The notes below the pieces were generated by a model. That model saw only the letters and a list, made by a program, of their open reading frames with translations. It was not told the origin of the DNA and did no database searches. Made by a program: the position numbers and the translations under genes. A stretch of DNA of 64,000 nt from Aquiflexum sp. TKW24L (lineage in GTDB: Bacteria > Bacteroidota > Bacteroidia > Cytophagales > Cyclobacteriaceae). Positions 26,519-35,227 of this stretch are shown here, piece by piece. Within the stretch, counting starts at the first letter, position 1. Every line of letters begins with the position of its first letter. The stretch is from the NCBI RefSeq assembly GCF_023502205.1, contig NZ_JAMFLG010000003.1, forward strand, positions 1 to 64,000, written 5' to 3'.

Positions 26519-27556
26519 ATGGCAACATTAAATTACATCAAACGACTTGCTAATCTTCAGAACAGAAGGTTTGATAAAGAACTTAACGAATCGCTTATTT
26601 CAAAATCATTTAGTGCACCAGACATTCCTGACAATGTAAAATACATGGTAGAATCTATGTTGCCAATCAACCAGAAATACAATAGCAGAACGATTGATGC
26701 TGCAATCAGAGTTCAAAAACACTTGCAAGACGGATTTAATCTTCATTTCAATAGGGCATATCGTACACAAGGTTCGGTCAGAACTGGGACTAATATTAAA
26801 GTTCATAGTGATTTCGATTTGCTCACAATCATTGACAAGTATTTCTATCCAGAAGTTTCCAATGGAAATACATATACCGATTCTGACCCTAAGGATGATA
26901 TAAAAGAACTTCGGAGACAAGCCACAAAAATATTGAAAGGCATTTATGATGATGTAGATGATACCCATGACAAATGTGTTTCAATATTTAATAAGTCATT
27001 GAACAGAAAAGTAGATGTTGTATTTGGATTTTGGTATAACTCACAGAAATACGAACAGACGAAAGTTGAGCGAAACGATGAATATTATCGTGGAATATAT
27101 CTTTATAAATTTCCAAACGGACCAAGAGAGTTGGATTATCCTTTTGCTCACATTCATCAAGTTAATTCCAAGGGCGACACAACAACAGACGGTTCACGGA
27201 GAGGAATTCGTTTACTTAAAACACTTCGTGCCGACAGTGATACAGAATTAAAAAGTTTAAAGAGTTTCCACCTCACAACAATTGTTCATGCAATTGAGAA
27301 TAACAACCTAGCATATTCACGAGGAAATGAATTAAGCATTGCTAAAGCAATATCTGAAGAATTGAATAAACTGATTCAAGACCCAACTTACAGAAAGGGA
27401 ATCAAAAGTCCTAACGGCACAGAGACACCTCTAGAGAAAGATGAAATTGTTCCTGAAATAAAAAGTTTAAAAGCTGATTTGGATACTCTCATTGAAGATT
27501 CAGCAAGAGAAATTTTAAATAGCCAAGTAATCAAGAAAGCAATTTTAACTTACTAA
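26519..27556 (+). CDS. CBASS CD-NTase (CdnE-like cyclic nucleotide synthase)
   Basis: A 345-residue cGAS/DncV-like nucleotidyltransferase. The active site is visible: GS at 85-86 in YRTQGSVRTGT, D98 and D100 in HSDFDLLT, and the third acidic residue D166 in RKVDVVFGFW. The remaining helices and total length fit CD-NTases. On infection it should make a cyclic (oligo)nucleotide that activates the partner encoded one base downstream. Since the partner is a TIR-STING, the signal is most likely cyclic di-GMP, as reported for STING-associated CdnE enzymes. That product is inferred from partner type, not read from the sequence. Confidence 0.9.
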   Translation: MATLNYIKRLANLQNRRFDKELNESLISKSFSAPDIPDNVKYMVESMLPINQKYNSRTIDAAIRVQKHLQDGFNLHFNRAYRTQGSVRTGTNIKVHSDFDLLTIIDKYFYPEVSNGNTYTDSDPKDDIKELRRQATKILKGIYDDVDDTHDKCVSIFNKSLNRKVDVVFGFWYNSQKYEQTKVERNDEYYRGIYLYKFPNGPRELDYPFAHIHQVNSKGDTTTDGSRRGIRLLKTLRADSDTELKSLKSFHLTTIVHAIENNNLAYSRGNELSIAKAISEELNKLIQDPTYRKGIKSPNGTETPLEKDEIVPEIKSLKADLDTLIEDSAREILNSQVIKKAILTY

Positions 27557-27557
27557 A

Positions 27558-28493
27558 ATGACAGACCTGAAACCAAAAATATTTATCGGCTCTTCCAAAG
27601 CAGGTTACTCCGTTGCTGAAAAAGTAAAAAGCAATTTAGCAAGTATTGGCGACTGTTTTCTATGGCAAGACCCTAATGTTTGGGAGCTAAATCGCAGCAC
27701 CTTTGAAAACCTACTTAGATTGGTTTCTTACTTTGACTTCGGTGTATTTGTAGCGACTGCCGACGACCTGACTTTAACATATGATAAAATCGTAATTGAA
27801 CCGAGAGACAATGTAATTTTAGAAATGGCTTTGTTCCTTGGTGCAATGGGGAGAGACAAATCTTTTCTTTTAGTGGAAGAAGGAATAAAATTACCCACAG
27901 ACTTTAGCGGAATTTATATGCCCCGTTTTGACAAGGGTGACGACACAAAAATAAAAATCGCTTGTGATGAATACGCCGACAAAATTGAAGAGCATTATAA
28001 GTTAGGACATCTTAGCCTTTATCCGACAACAGCCTTAGCAATTGGTTACTATAAAAACTTTGTTGCAGGTTTGGTTGAGAGTGCACAAGACGCAGAAGCT
28101 TTAGAGATTGACGGAGTAAAATATTCTGATTTCAAATTGAAAGTTGTAATTCCAAAAAACTTACATGGAATGATAAGAGAAAAAGCAGCACAGTTTTACA
28201 AGCGACATGGTTTTGTCGAAAATGCCATGAAAACAAAGTTTAGAAAACATCCAGCATGGTTTCAACTTGACCCAAAACAAGCGCCCACAGCGATGCTTTT
28301 TGATATGCCAAGCACATTGACAGGAATTGATGATGCAATAGAACTAATTTTACAAAAGGGGTTTCAAGGACGCACCAAAATGCAAGAAGTAATTGAGCAG
28401 AGGGAATTAAACAACTTTAGGAGAGTGTTGCAAATGCAAATTGACAAAAGCCCTTTTGCTCAAGAAACAGTTGAAATCATAGACGAGTTTTAA
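27558..28493 (+). CDS. CBASS effector TIR-STING
   Basis: A 311-residue two-domain effector. Residues about 6-145 are a TIR-like domain of the predicted nucleotide-binding type (KIFIGSSKAGYSVAEKVK...WELNRSTFENL), with the catalytic Glu probably E89 in DNVILEMALFLG. Residues about 150-311 match the bacterial STING fold: LAIGYYKNFVAGLV at the dimer helix, FKLKVVIPKNLHG strand, and MLFDMPSTLTG near the lid. Ligand binding should drive filament formation, NAD+ cleavage and growth arrest or death of the infected cell. It starts one base after the CD-NTase stop and ends its operon with a terminator at 28624. There are no Cap2/Cap3 ancillary genes, so this is a minimal type I CBASS. Confidence 0.9.
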   Translation: MTDLKPKIFIGSSKAGYSVAEKVKSNLASIGDCFLWQDPNVWELNRSTFENLLRLVSYFDFGVFVATADDLTLTYDKIVIEPRDNVILEMALFLGAMGRDKSFLLVEEGIKLPTDFSGIYMPRFDKGDDTKIKIACDEYADKIEEHYKLGHLSLYPTTALAIGYYKNFVAGLVESAQDAEALEIDGVKYSDFKLKVVIPKNLHGMIREKAAQFYKRHGFVENAMKTKFRKHPAWFQLDPKQAPTAMLFDMPSTLTGIDDAIELILQKGFQGRTKMQEVIEQRELNNFRRVLQMQIDKSPFAQETVEIIDEF

Positions 28494-28623
28494 CTTTGAG
28501 CCAAACCGACTGCAGACTTTTTAGAACAAACCAACGGACAGACAACGTTCCAGCAGGTAACAGCACCTACAAGAAATTGGCGGTTCAGTAGTTAAATGAA
28601 TTTTTCTACTTCAATCAATAATA

Positions 28624-28652
28624 AGAGCGACCTTCCCCCGCTCTTTTTTTTT
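28624..28652 (+). terminator. Terminator after the CBASS operon
   Basis: Stem AGAGCG/CGCTCT with a 9-base loop, followed by a run of T. Its stem is nearly the same as that of the terminator after the HNH gene. Confidence 0.85.
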
Positions 28653-28699
28653 GCCTATACTATTCTGAGTAGCTCGTTTATGCTTTTTTCTGCTTTATG

Positions 28700-28758
28700 G
28701 AAAAATACCCTGATAAGGGGATAGGGAAAAAAGGGATTTTAGGAGTAGATTAGCCAAT
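28700..28758 (+). promoter_or_regulatory. Shared defence-gene leader element, copy 3 (before hsdM)
   Basis: GAAAAATACCCTGATAAGG... through AGGAGTAGATTAGCCAAT matches 24584-24641 in about 52 of 57 positions and again begins 84 bp before the start codon. The inner palindrome is weaker here (CCCTGAT...ATAGGG). Confidence 0.6.
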
Positions 28759-28783
28759 CTAAATTACAAACCTCTCAGTACCC

Positions 28784-30421
28784 ATGTCAGAAGATCAAAA
28801 GAAAATCCTGGAACAACAGCTGTGGAACATCGCCAACACACTCCGGGGGAAAATGAATGCAGACGAATTCCGTGATTATATATTGGGATTTATTTTTTAC
28901 AAGTACCTGAGTGAAAAAATGGAGCTCTTTGCCAACGGGATCCTGACGCAGGATAAGATCCGTTTTAGGGATATCAATACCGCATTGCCTCAGGCAGAAG
29001 AAATCCTCGAAGCCATCAAAGAGGAAGCACTCGAAAAACTCGGCTACTTTCTACGCCCTGAGGAGCTTTTTACCGAAGTGGCCAAGCGTGGCATGGGCAA
29101 TTTCAGTACAGACGCCCTACAGGGCGTCTCTCCAAAGGAAGTCTCCGAAACCGAAGAACCCATCGTCACCAATTTCATCCTTGAAGACCTTCAAAAAATC
29201 CTGACCAATATCCAACTGAGTACGATGGGGACCGACAGCGAGGAGGATTTTGACAACCTCTTTGAGGACATGGACCTGAACAGCACCAAGCTTGGCAAAA
29301 CACCTGATGCCAGGAATACCATCATTGCCAAGGTGCTGACGCACCTGGATAAGATTGATTTTAAGTTAGAAAACTCCGAATTGGATGTGTTGGGCGATGC
29401 TTATGAATACCTTATCGGACAGTTTGCGAGTGGTGCAGGCAAGAAAGCCGGGGAGTTTTATACCCCGCAGGAAGTTTCCAAAATCCTTGCAAAGATAGTG
29501 ACCACAGGAAAGCAAAAACTCAAAACAGTCTATGACCCTACCTGTGGTTCGGGTTCATTGTTGCTTCGGGTAGCGAGGGAAGTGAAGGACGTGGCGATGT
29601 TTTACGGACAGGAGATGAACCGGACGACCTACAACCTTGCCCGGATGAATATGATTTTGCATGGGGTGCATTACCGCAAGTTTGACATCAAGCAGGAAGA
29701 TACCCTTGAGCATCCACAACACATCGACCAACAGTTTGAAGCGATTGTGGCTAATCCGCCTTTTTCGGCGCAGTGGAGTGCAAATCCCATCTTTACCAGT
29801 GATGACAGGTTTAGCCAATATGGAAAACTCGCCCCGGGCAGCAAAGCCGATTTTGCCTTTGTGCAGCATATGGTGTACCACTTGGCAGAAAACGGAACGA
29901 TGGCCATTGTCTTGCCGCACGGGGCACTGTTTAGGGGAGGGGCGGAGCAACATATCCGAAAGTACCTGATCGAAAACAAAAACTACCTCGATGCCGTCAT
30001 CGGCCTGCCTGTCAATATATTTTATGGCACAAGTATTCCCACTTGTATCATGGTGTTCAAAAAGTGCCGTGAGCATCCCGATGATGTCCTTTTTATAGAT
30101 GCAAGCAATGACTATGACAAAGTAAAAACGCAGAATGTCTTGCGGGAAGAACATATCCACAAGATCATCGACACCTACCGCAACAGAATCGAAACAGAAA
30201 AATACAGCCGTAAGGCCCCTATTCATGGCGGCTCCGATTCCATAGCTGCACAGGATTACAACTTAAACATCCCCCGCTATGTGGATACCTTCGAAGCGGA
30301 AGGGGAAATAGACATTGAAGCCATTGCCATGGAAATCAAAGCCATAGATGAAAGAATCAAGACCACTGATCAAAACATCGTGGTTTTTTGTATAGAGTTA
30401 AATATTGCTACCCCTTTTTGA
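28784..30421 (+). CDS. hsdM: Type I restriction-modification DNA methyltransferase subunit
   Basis: A 545-residue N6-adenine methyltransferase. It has an N-terminal HsdM helical domain (about 8-170), SAM motif I DPTCGSGSLLL (251-261) and catalytic NPPF (324-327). The C-terminal FC.ELNIATPF ending is typical of this Bacteroidota group, so the gene is complete. With HsdS it methylates the recognition sequence, protecting host DNA; with HsdR it forms the restriction complex. It is directly followed by hsdS. Residues about 108-125 form an extra stretch relative to the usual pattern and are encoded by DNA containing a perfect 9-bp palindrome (29110-29129). Confidence 0.96.
   Translation: MSEDQKKILEQQLWNIANTLRGKMNADEFRDYILGFIFYKYLSEKMELFANGILTQDKIRFRDINTALPQAEEILEAIKEEALEKLGYFLRPEELFTEVAKRGMGNFSTDALQGVSPKEVSETEEPIVTNFILEDLQKILTNIQLSTMGTDSEEDFDNLFEDMDLNSTKLGKTPDARNTIIAKVLTHLDKIDFKLENSELDVLGDAYEYLIGQFASGAGKKAGEFYTPQEVSKILAKIVTTGKQKLKTVYDPTCGSGSLLLRVAREVKDVAMFYGQEMNRTTYNLARMNMILHGVHYRKFDIKQEDTLEHPQHIDQQFEAIVANPPFSAQWSANPIFTSDDRFSQYGKLAPGSKADFAFVQHMVYHLAENGTMAIVLPHGALFRGGAEQHIRKYLIENKNYLDAVIGLPVNIFYGTSIPTCIMVFKKCREHPDDVLFIDASNDYDKVKTQNVLREEHIHKIIDTYRNRIETEKYSRKAPIHGGSDSIAAQDYNLNIPRYVDTFEAEGEIDIEAIAMEIKAIDERIKTTDQNIVVFCIELNIATPF
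29110..29129. repeat. REP-like palindrome inside hsdM
   Basis: AGACGCCCTACAGGGCGTCT: 9-bp perfect arms, 2-base loop, in frame within hsdM. It shares the GACGCCC/GGGCGTCTCT core with the palindrome inside the RAYT gene at 31999-32027. Confidence 0.7.
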
Positions 30422-31666
30422 ATGATGGAAAAGCAAAAGAATAAACCAAGATTGCGTTTCCCTGAATTCGGAGGAGAATGGGAAAGGAAGAAGTTGGGGG
30501 AAGTGGGGACTTTTCTCGGGGGAGGAACACCTTCAACTCAAAATATAGAATTTTGGAATGGCAATATTCCTTGGATTTCGAGTTCAGATCTGATTGATGA
30601 TAGTATTTATCAAATTAGAATGAATAGGTTTATTACAGAAAATGCAGTTTCAAATTCAGCGACAAAAATAATTCCTAAACATAGTATATTAATTGTTTCC
30701 AGAGTAGGTGTTGGTAAAATTGCTGTAAGTGAAGTTGAACTTTGTACAAGTCAAGATTTTACAAACCTAATCCCGACGAGGGACGACCATATTTTTCTTG
30801 CATATCTTCTAAAAATAAAAACAAATAAATTACTTGAATTTAATCAAGGGACATCAATTAAAGGATTTGTAAAAAGTGATTTAGAATCATTAGGAGTGGA
30901 GATTCCCTCCCTCCCTGAGCAAACCAAAATCGCCTCTTTTCTTACGGCAGTTGACGAAAAACTCCAATCTCTGAAAAAGAAAAAGGACCTATTGGAGGAA
31001 TTCAAAAAAGGTGTGATGCAAAAATTGTTTTCTCAGGAAATTCGCTTTCAGGATGACACTTCGACTTTGCTCAGTGCGGGTAATGGAAAGGATTTTCCGG
31101 ATTGGGAAATGAAGAAGTTGGGGGAGGTGGCTATAAAAAGAATAATTAAAAACAAGGATAACAAGATTAAGAATGTCTTTACAAATTCAGCTTTATTTGG
31201 TATTGTTAATCAAAGAGACTTTTTTGATAAAGACATAGCAAACCAGAATAATTTATTAGGATATTATGTAGTGGAAAAGGATGATTTTATATATAATCCA
31301 AGAATTTCAAAATATGCACCTGTAGGTCCTATCTCTCGAAATCATTTAGAAACAGGTATAATGTCTCCTTTGTATTCTGTATTTAGATTTTTAGAGGGAG
31401 ACCTCAAATATTTAGAGTTTTTCTTTAGTTCTACTTTTTGGTATAAACATATGGAAGACATATCTAATTATGGAGCTCGAGACGATCGAATGAGTTTTCT
31501 AACAAATGATTTCTATGAAATGCCGATTCCTTACCCCTCCCTTCCCGAACAAACGAAAATCGCCAATTTCTTTTCTGCCCTAGACGAAAAAATAAATCAT
31601 TCACAGGCACAGATAGAAAAAACGGAAATATGGAAAAAGGGATTGTTGCAACGGATGTTTGTGTGA
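30422..31666 (+). CDS. hsdS: Type I restriction-modification specificity subunit
   Basis: A 414-residue DNA recognition subunit with two target recognition domains (about 10-165 and 225-380). Each is followed by a conserved helical dimer spacer: LPEQTKIASFLTAVDEKL and LPEQTKIANFFSALDEKI. The matching halves KKLGEV...KLGEV reflect the internal duplication of the family and imply a bipartite recognition sequence. It starts right after the hsdM stop (ATG ATG; either may be used), so the two are co-translated. The target sequence cannot be read from the protein. Confidence 0.95.
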   Translation: MMEKQKNKPRLRFPEFGGEWERKKLGEVGTFLGGGTPSTQNIEFWNGNIPWISSSDLIDDSIYQIRMNRFITENAVSNSATKIIPKHSILIVSRVGVGKIAVSEVELCTSQDFTNLIPTRDDHIFLAYLLKIKTNKLLEFNQGTSIKGFVKSDLESLGVEIPSLPEQTKIASFLTAVDEKLQSLKKKKDLLEEFKKGVMQKLFSQEIRFQDDTSTLLSAGNGKDFPDWEMKKLGEVAIKRIIKNKDNKIKNVFTNSALFGIVNQRDFFDKDIANQNNLLGYYVVEKDDFIYNPRISKYAPVGPISRNHLETGIMSPLYSVFRFLEGDLKYLEFFFSSTFWYKHMEDISNYGARDDRMSFLTNDFYEMPIPYPSLPEQTKIANFFSALDEKINHSQAQIEKTEIWKKGLLQRMFV

Positions 31667-31692
31667 TATCGCCAATCCATAATATTGAACCA

Positions 31693-32283
31693 ATGGACAA
31701 ATACAAAAACAAATACCGCATTCCATCGGCCCGGTTGCAACATTGGGATTATGGCGCCAATGGTGCGTATTTCATTACGATTTGTACGCAGGACAGGCAA
31801 TGTTTTTTTGGGGATATTGCCGGAAATCCACAATCCATGAAATTGAATACAATCGGTCAATTGGCCGAACAATTTTGGATGGAAATCCCCAACCATTTTC
31901 CATTTGTGGAATTGGGGAATTTTGTCGTCATGCCCAACCACGTTCATGGGATATTGATTATTGATCGGGGGGAAACGCCAATGGAAAAAACGCCAATTGT
32001 AGAGACGCCCAATTTGGGCGTCTCTACGGGGCCACCGCCAACGCCGTCGCCGTCGCCATCCCACGGTGGCAAAAACGACAAATGGAATCCGGGGACAATC
32101 GGGGTAATCATCAATCAATACAAACGGATGGTGACCATTCATGCGCGTAAAATCCACGCAGATTTTGGTTGGCAATCCCGGTTTCATGACCATATCATTC
32201 GGAATGCACAATCATTCGAAACCATTCAATCCTATATCGAAACCAATCCATTGAATTGGGAAAAAGACAAATTCTATGGCTAA
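31693..32283 (+). CDS. RAYT-type (REP-associated) HUH tyrosine transposase within the hsd operon
   Basis: A 196-residue Y1 transposase-like protein. The HUH motif is MPNHVHGILII, the N-terminal part has FITICTQDRQCFFGDI, and the probable catalytic Tyr is in QSYIETNP near the C-terminus, with FHDHIIRN before it. The ATG at 31693 is preferred because the ORF start at 31630 overlaps the end of hsdS. RAYTs are domesticated transposases that act on REP palindromes. It sits between hsdS and hsdR and its stop overlaps the hsdR start by 8 bases, so the operon stays transcribable. The low-complexity linker (TPSPSPSHGG) contains an in-frame palindrome. Confidence 0.85.
   Translation: MDKYKNKYRIPSARLQHWDYGANGAYFITICTQDRQCFFGDIAGNPQSMKLNTIGQLAEQFWMEIPNHFPFVELGNFVVMPNHVHGILIIDRGETPMEKTPIVETPNLGVSTGPPPTPSPSPSHGGKNDKWNPGTIGVIINQYKRMVTIHARKIHADFGWQSRFHDHIIRNAQSFETIQSYIETNPLNWEKDKFYG
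31999..32027. repeat. Perfect 12-bp palindrome inside the RAYT gene
   Basis: Arms GTAGAGACGCCC (31999-32010) and GGGCGTCTCTAC (32016-32027) with loop AATTT. It encodes VETPNLGVST in the linker of the RAYT. It has the size and shape of a REP element. Confidence 0.85.
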
Positions 32284-35188
32284 ACAATCTGAACAGATCT
32301 TAGAAGAACAACTGATTGTCCAATTGCAAAAATTGGGTTATGGATACACTGTTCTCAACAGTGAAGCGGCATTGTTAAATAACCTCAAAAGCCAATTAGA
32401 AAAACACAACAACATTACCTTCTCGGCCTCTGAATTTGACAAGGTGCTTAACCTGCTGAATAAAGGTTCGGTGTTTGAAAAATCAAAGACCCTCCGGCAA
32501 AAACAGCATATCATCAAGGATAATGGCGACAACCTTTATTTTGAATTTCTCAATACGGAGCATTGGTGCCAAAACCAATATCAGGTTACCAACCAAATCG
32601 CACAGGAAGGCAAATACAAAAACCGCTATGATGTCAGCATATTGATCAATGGTTTGCCTTTGGTGCAGATCGAACTCAAACGGAGGGGATTAGAACTCAA
32701 AGAAGCATTCAATCAGATCAACCGTTATCAAAGACATTCCTTTGGTTCCAATTCGGCTTTGTACCAGTATGTCCAGATTTTTATCATCAGCAACGGGGTA
32801 AACACAAAGTATTATGCCAACAACCGCAACCAAAGTTTCAAACAGACTTTTTATTGGACAGATGTAGATAATAAGCGGCTGACCAATATCCTCAACGGTT
32901 TTACTGATGCCTTTCTGGAACCTTGCCATATTAGCAAGATGATCTGCAAGTACATCGTGTTGAATGAAGCCTACAAAATACCGATGGTCTTGAGGCCTTA
33001 CCAGTTTTATGCGGTGGAGGCTTTAATAGAAAGGGTAAAGAATTCAACCAAAAACGGCTATATCTGGCATACCACGGGTTCGGGCAAGACCTTGACGAGC
33101 TTCAAGGCAAGTCAGATTCTGATGAACCTGCCGCAGGTACACAAAGTGGTGTTTGTGGTGGACCGCAAGGACTTGGATTACCAGACGACCAAAGAGTTTA
33201 ACAGCTTCAGTGATGGCTGTATTGACGGCACGGACAACACTTCCAATCTGGTAAAGCAGTTTGTCGGCGCATACAGAGACAAAAAGGGAGAAGCCAAAAA
33301 CAGCAAGCTGATCGTCACGACGATACAGAAACTCAATACTGCCATCAGCAAGATGAAGTATGAAAGCCGGATGTCAGACCTGAAAGATAAGAGAATCGTA
33401 TTTATTTTTGACGAGTGCCACCGCAGTCAGTTCGGCGAAACCCACAATAGGATCAAAGACTTTTTTACCAACAACCAAATGTTTGGCTTTACGGGCACGC
33501 CTATTTTTGCCGACAATGCAAACAAAAACGAATTGGGCAAGCGGACGACCAAGGACCTTTTTGAAGATTGCCTGCACAAGTACGTGATCACCGATGCGAT
33601 CAAGGATGAGAATGTGTTGAAGTTTTCGGTGGAATATGTGGGCAGGTACAAGCAGAAGGAAACCGCCACAGAAATTGACATTGAAGTCGAGGACATTGAC
33701 ACCAAGGAGTTGATGGAAGATGTGGGCAGACTTGAAAAGATCGCAGACTACATCATCGCCCATCATGGCAGGAAAACCCACAACAGGGATTATTCAGCCA
33801 TGTTTTGTGTGGACAGTGTAAAGTCCCTGATCAAATACTATGATATATTCAAAAGGAAGAAAGCCGAAGGGCTACATACTTTGAATGTAGCCACGATCTT
33901 TAGCTACGCCGCCAATGAAGATGATGCAGATGCCAATGGCTTTATACCCGAGGAAGTCTCTGTGGTAGAAGAACCAAAAGCGCTCTATGGTCTTCAGGCC
34001 CATAGCCGTGAAAAACTGGATGAATACATCGAGGATTACAACCAGCTTTTTGGTGTGAAGTATTCGACCAATACGAGTGAAGACTTTTACAATTACTACA
34101 ATGACATCTCCAAAAAGCTCAAAGACCGTGAGCGGCAGCCCGAGAATACAGGAAACAGGATTGATATTCTGTTGGTCGTCAATATGTTTTTGACGGGATT
34201 TGATGCCAAGAAGGTCAATACGCTTTTTGTGGACAAGAACCTGAAATACCATGGATTGATCCAGGCTTTCAGCCGAACCAACAGGATATTGAACGAGCAG
34301 AAATCACAGGGAAATATTGTGGTTTTCCGCAATCTCAAAAGCAAGACAGACCAAGCTATCACGCTTTTTAGCAATAAGGAAGCGATAGAAGTAATCATCA
34401 TGAAACCCTATGAGGATTACACCGAGAAGTTTGATCAGGCATTTGCAAAACTCCTTGAAATCACCCCGACGACGGATAGCGTCAATGAACTCCTGACAGA
34501 AGATGATGAGCTGGAGTTTATCAAAGCTTTCCGCGACCTGATGCGGGTCAAGAATGTGCTGGCTTCCTTCTCGGATTTTAATTGGGCGGACCTGCAGATG
34601 AGTGAGCAGCTTTTTGAGGACTTCAAAAGCAAATACCTTGATCTTTATGATAAGACCAACGGCAACCATCAGAAGGAAAAAGTCTCGATCTTGGAGGATG
34701 TAGACTTTGAGCTTGAGTTGATCCACAGGGATGAAATCAATGTTGCTTACATCATCCAACTGCTGATCAAACTTAAATCTGACAAAAACAAAGATGCCGG
34801 CAAAGCTGAGCAGGAGATTTTTAACCTGTTGAGTACTGAGGCCACACTGAGAAGTAAGCGGGAACTGATCCAGAAATTTATATTGGAAAACCTTCCTGAC
34901 ATCTCAGATGCTGATGACATCACACCTGCTTTTGAGAAGTTTTGGAGTAAGGAGCAGCAGCATGAGTTTGAGAAGATCGTGGAGGAAGAAAATCTCTCTG
35001 CCGAAAAGACTGAAAAGTTGATTGAGGATTATCTTTTTGCAGAGCGAGAACCTATGCGCGATGAGGTATTGGATCTGATAGCAGGAGAGAAGCCCACCAT
35101 CATGCAGCGCAAGAAACTCGGCGACCGAATCCTAAAAAGGATTGTAGATTTTGTGGAGACGTTTATTGAAGGAATGGGGATGGGGTGA
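32276..35188 (+). CDS. hsdR: Type I restriction endonuclease subunit
   Basis: A 970-residue motor and nuclease subunit that translocates DNA using ATP and cuts foreign DNA away from the recognition site. The N-terminal nuclease has D119 in RYDVSIL and E133-L-K135 in IELKRRG. The helicase has Walker A TTGSGKT (266-272), DECH (379-382), and FTGTP. The C-terminal helical domain is present, so the gene is intact. It is the last gene of the hsdMS-RAYT-hsdR set; its ATG overlaps the RAYT stop (ATGGCTAA). Confidence 0.96.
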   Translation: MAKQSEQILEEQLIVQLQKLGYGYTVLNSEAALLNNLKSQLEKHNNITFSASEFDKVLNLLNKGSVFEKSKTLRQKQHIIKDNGDNLYFEFLNTEHWCQNQYQVTNQIAQEGKYKNRYDVSILINGLPLVQIELKRRGLELKEAFNQINRYQRHSFGSNSALYQYVQIFIISNGVNTKYYANNRNQSFKQTFYWTDVDNKRLTNILNGFTDAFLEPCHISKMICKYIVLNEAYKIPMVLRPYQFYAVEALIERVKNSTKNGYIWHTTGSGKTLTSFKASQILMNLPQVHKVVFVVDRKDLDYQTTKEFNSFSDGCIDGTDNTSNLVKQFVGAYRDKKGEAKNSKLIVTTIQKLNTAISKMKYESRMSDLKDKRIVFIFDECHRSQFGETHNRIKDFFTNNQMFGFTGTPIFADNANKNELGKRTTKDLFEDCLHKYVITDAIKDENVLKFSVEYVGRYKQKETATEIDIEVEDIDTKELMEDVGRLEKIADYIIAHHGRKTHNRDYSAMFCVDSVKSLIKYYDIFKRKKAEGLHTLNVATIFSYAANEDDADANGFIPEEVSVVEEPKALYGLQAHSREKLDEYIEDYNQLFGVKYSTNTSEDFYNYYNDISKKLKDRERQPENTGNRIDILLVVNMFLTGFDAKKVNTLFVDKNLKYHGLIQAFSRTNRILNEQKSQGNIVVFRNLKSKTDQAITLFSNKEAIEVIIMKPYEDYTEKFDQAFAKLLEITPTTDSVNELLTEDDELEFIKAFRDLMRVKNVLASFSDFNWADLQMSEQLFEDFKSKYLDLYDKTNGNHQKEKVSILEDVDFELELIHRDEINVAYIIQLLIKLKSDKNKDAGKAEQEIFNLLSTEATLRSKRELIQKFILENLPDISDADDITPAFEKFWSKEQQHEFEKIVEEENLSAEKTEKLIEDYLFAEREPMRDEVLDLIAGEKPTIMQRKKLGDRILKRIVDFVETFIEGMGMG

Positions 35189-35227
35189 GGTTATAAATAT
35201 AACTTAAAAAGGAAAAAAGGATTTTTG

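Noticed and set aside
30250-30421. Truncated or frameshifted HsdM C-terminus
   Set aside because: The ending (FC.ELNIATPF) is the normal form for this group, so the gene is complete.
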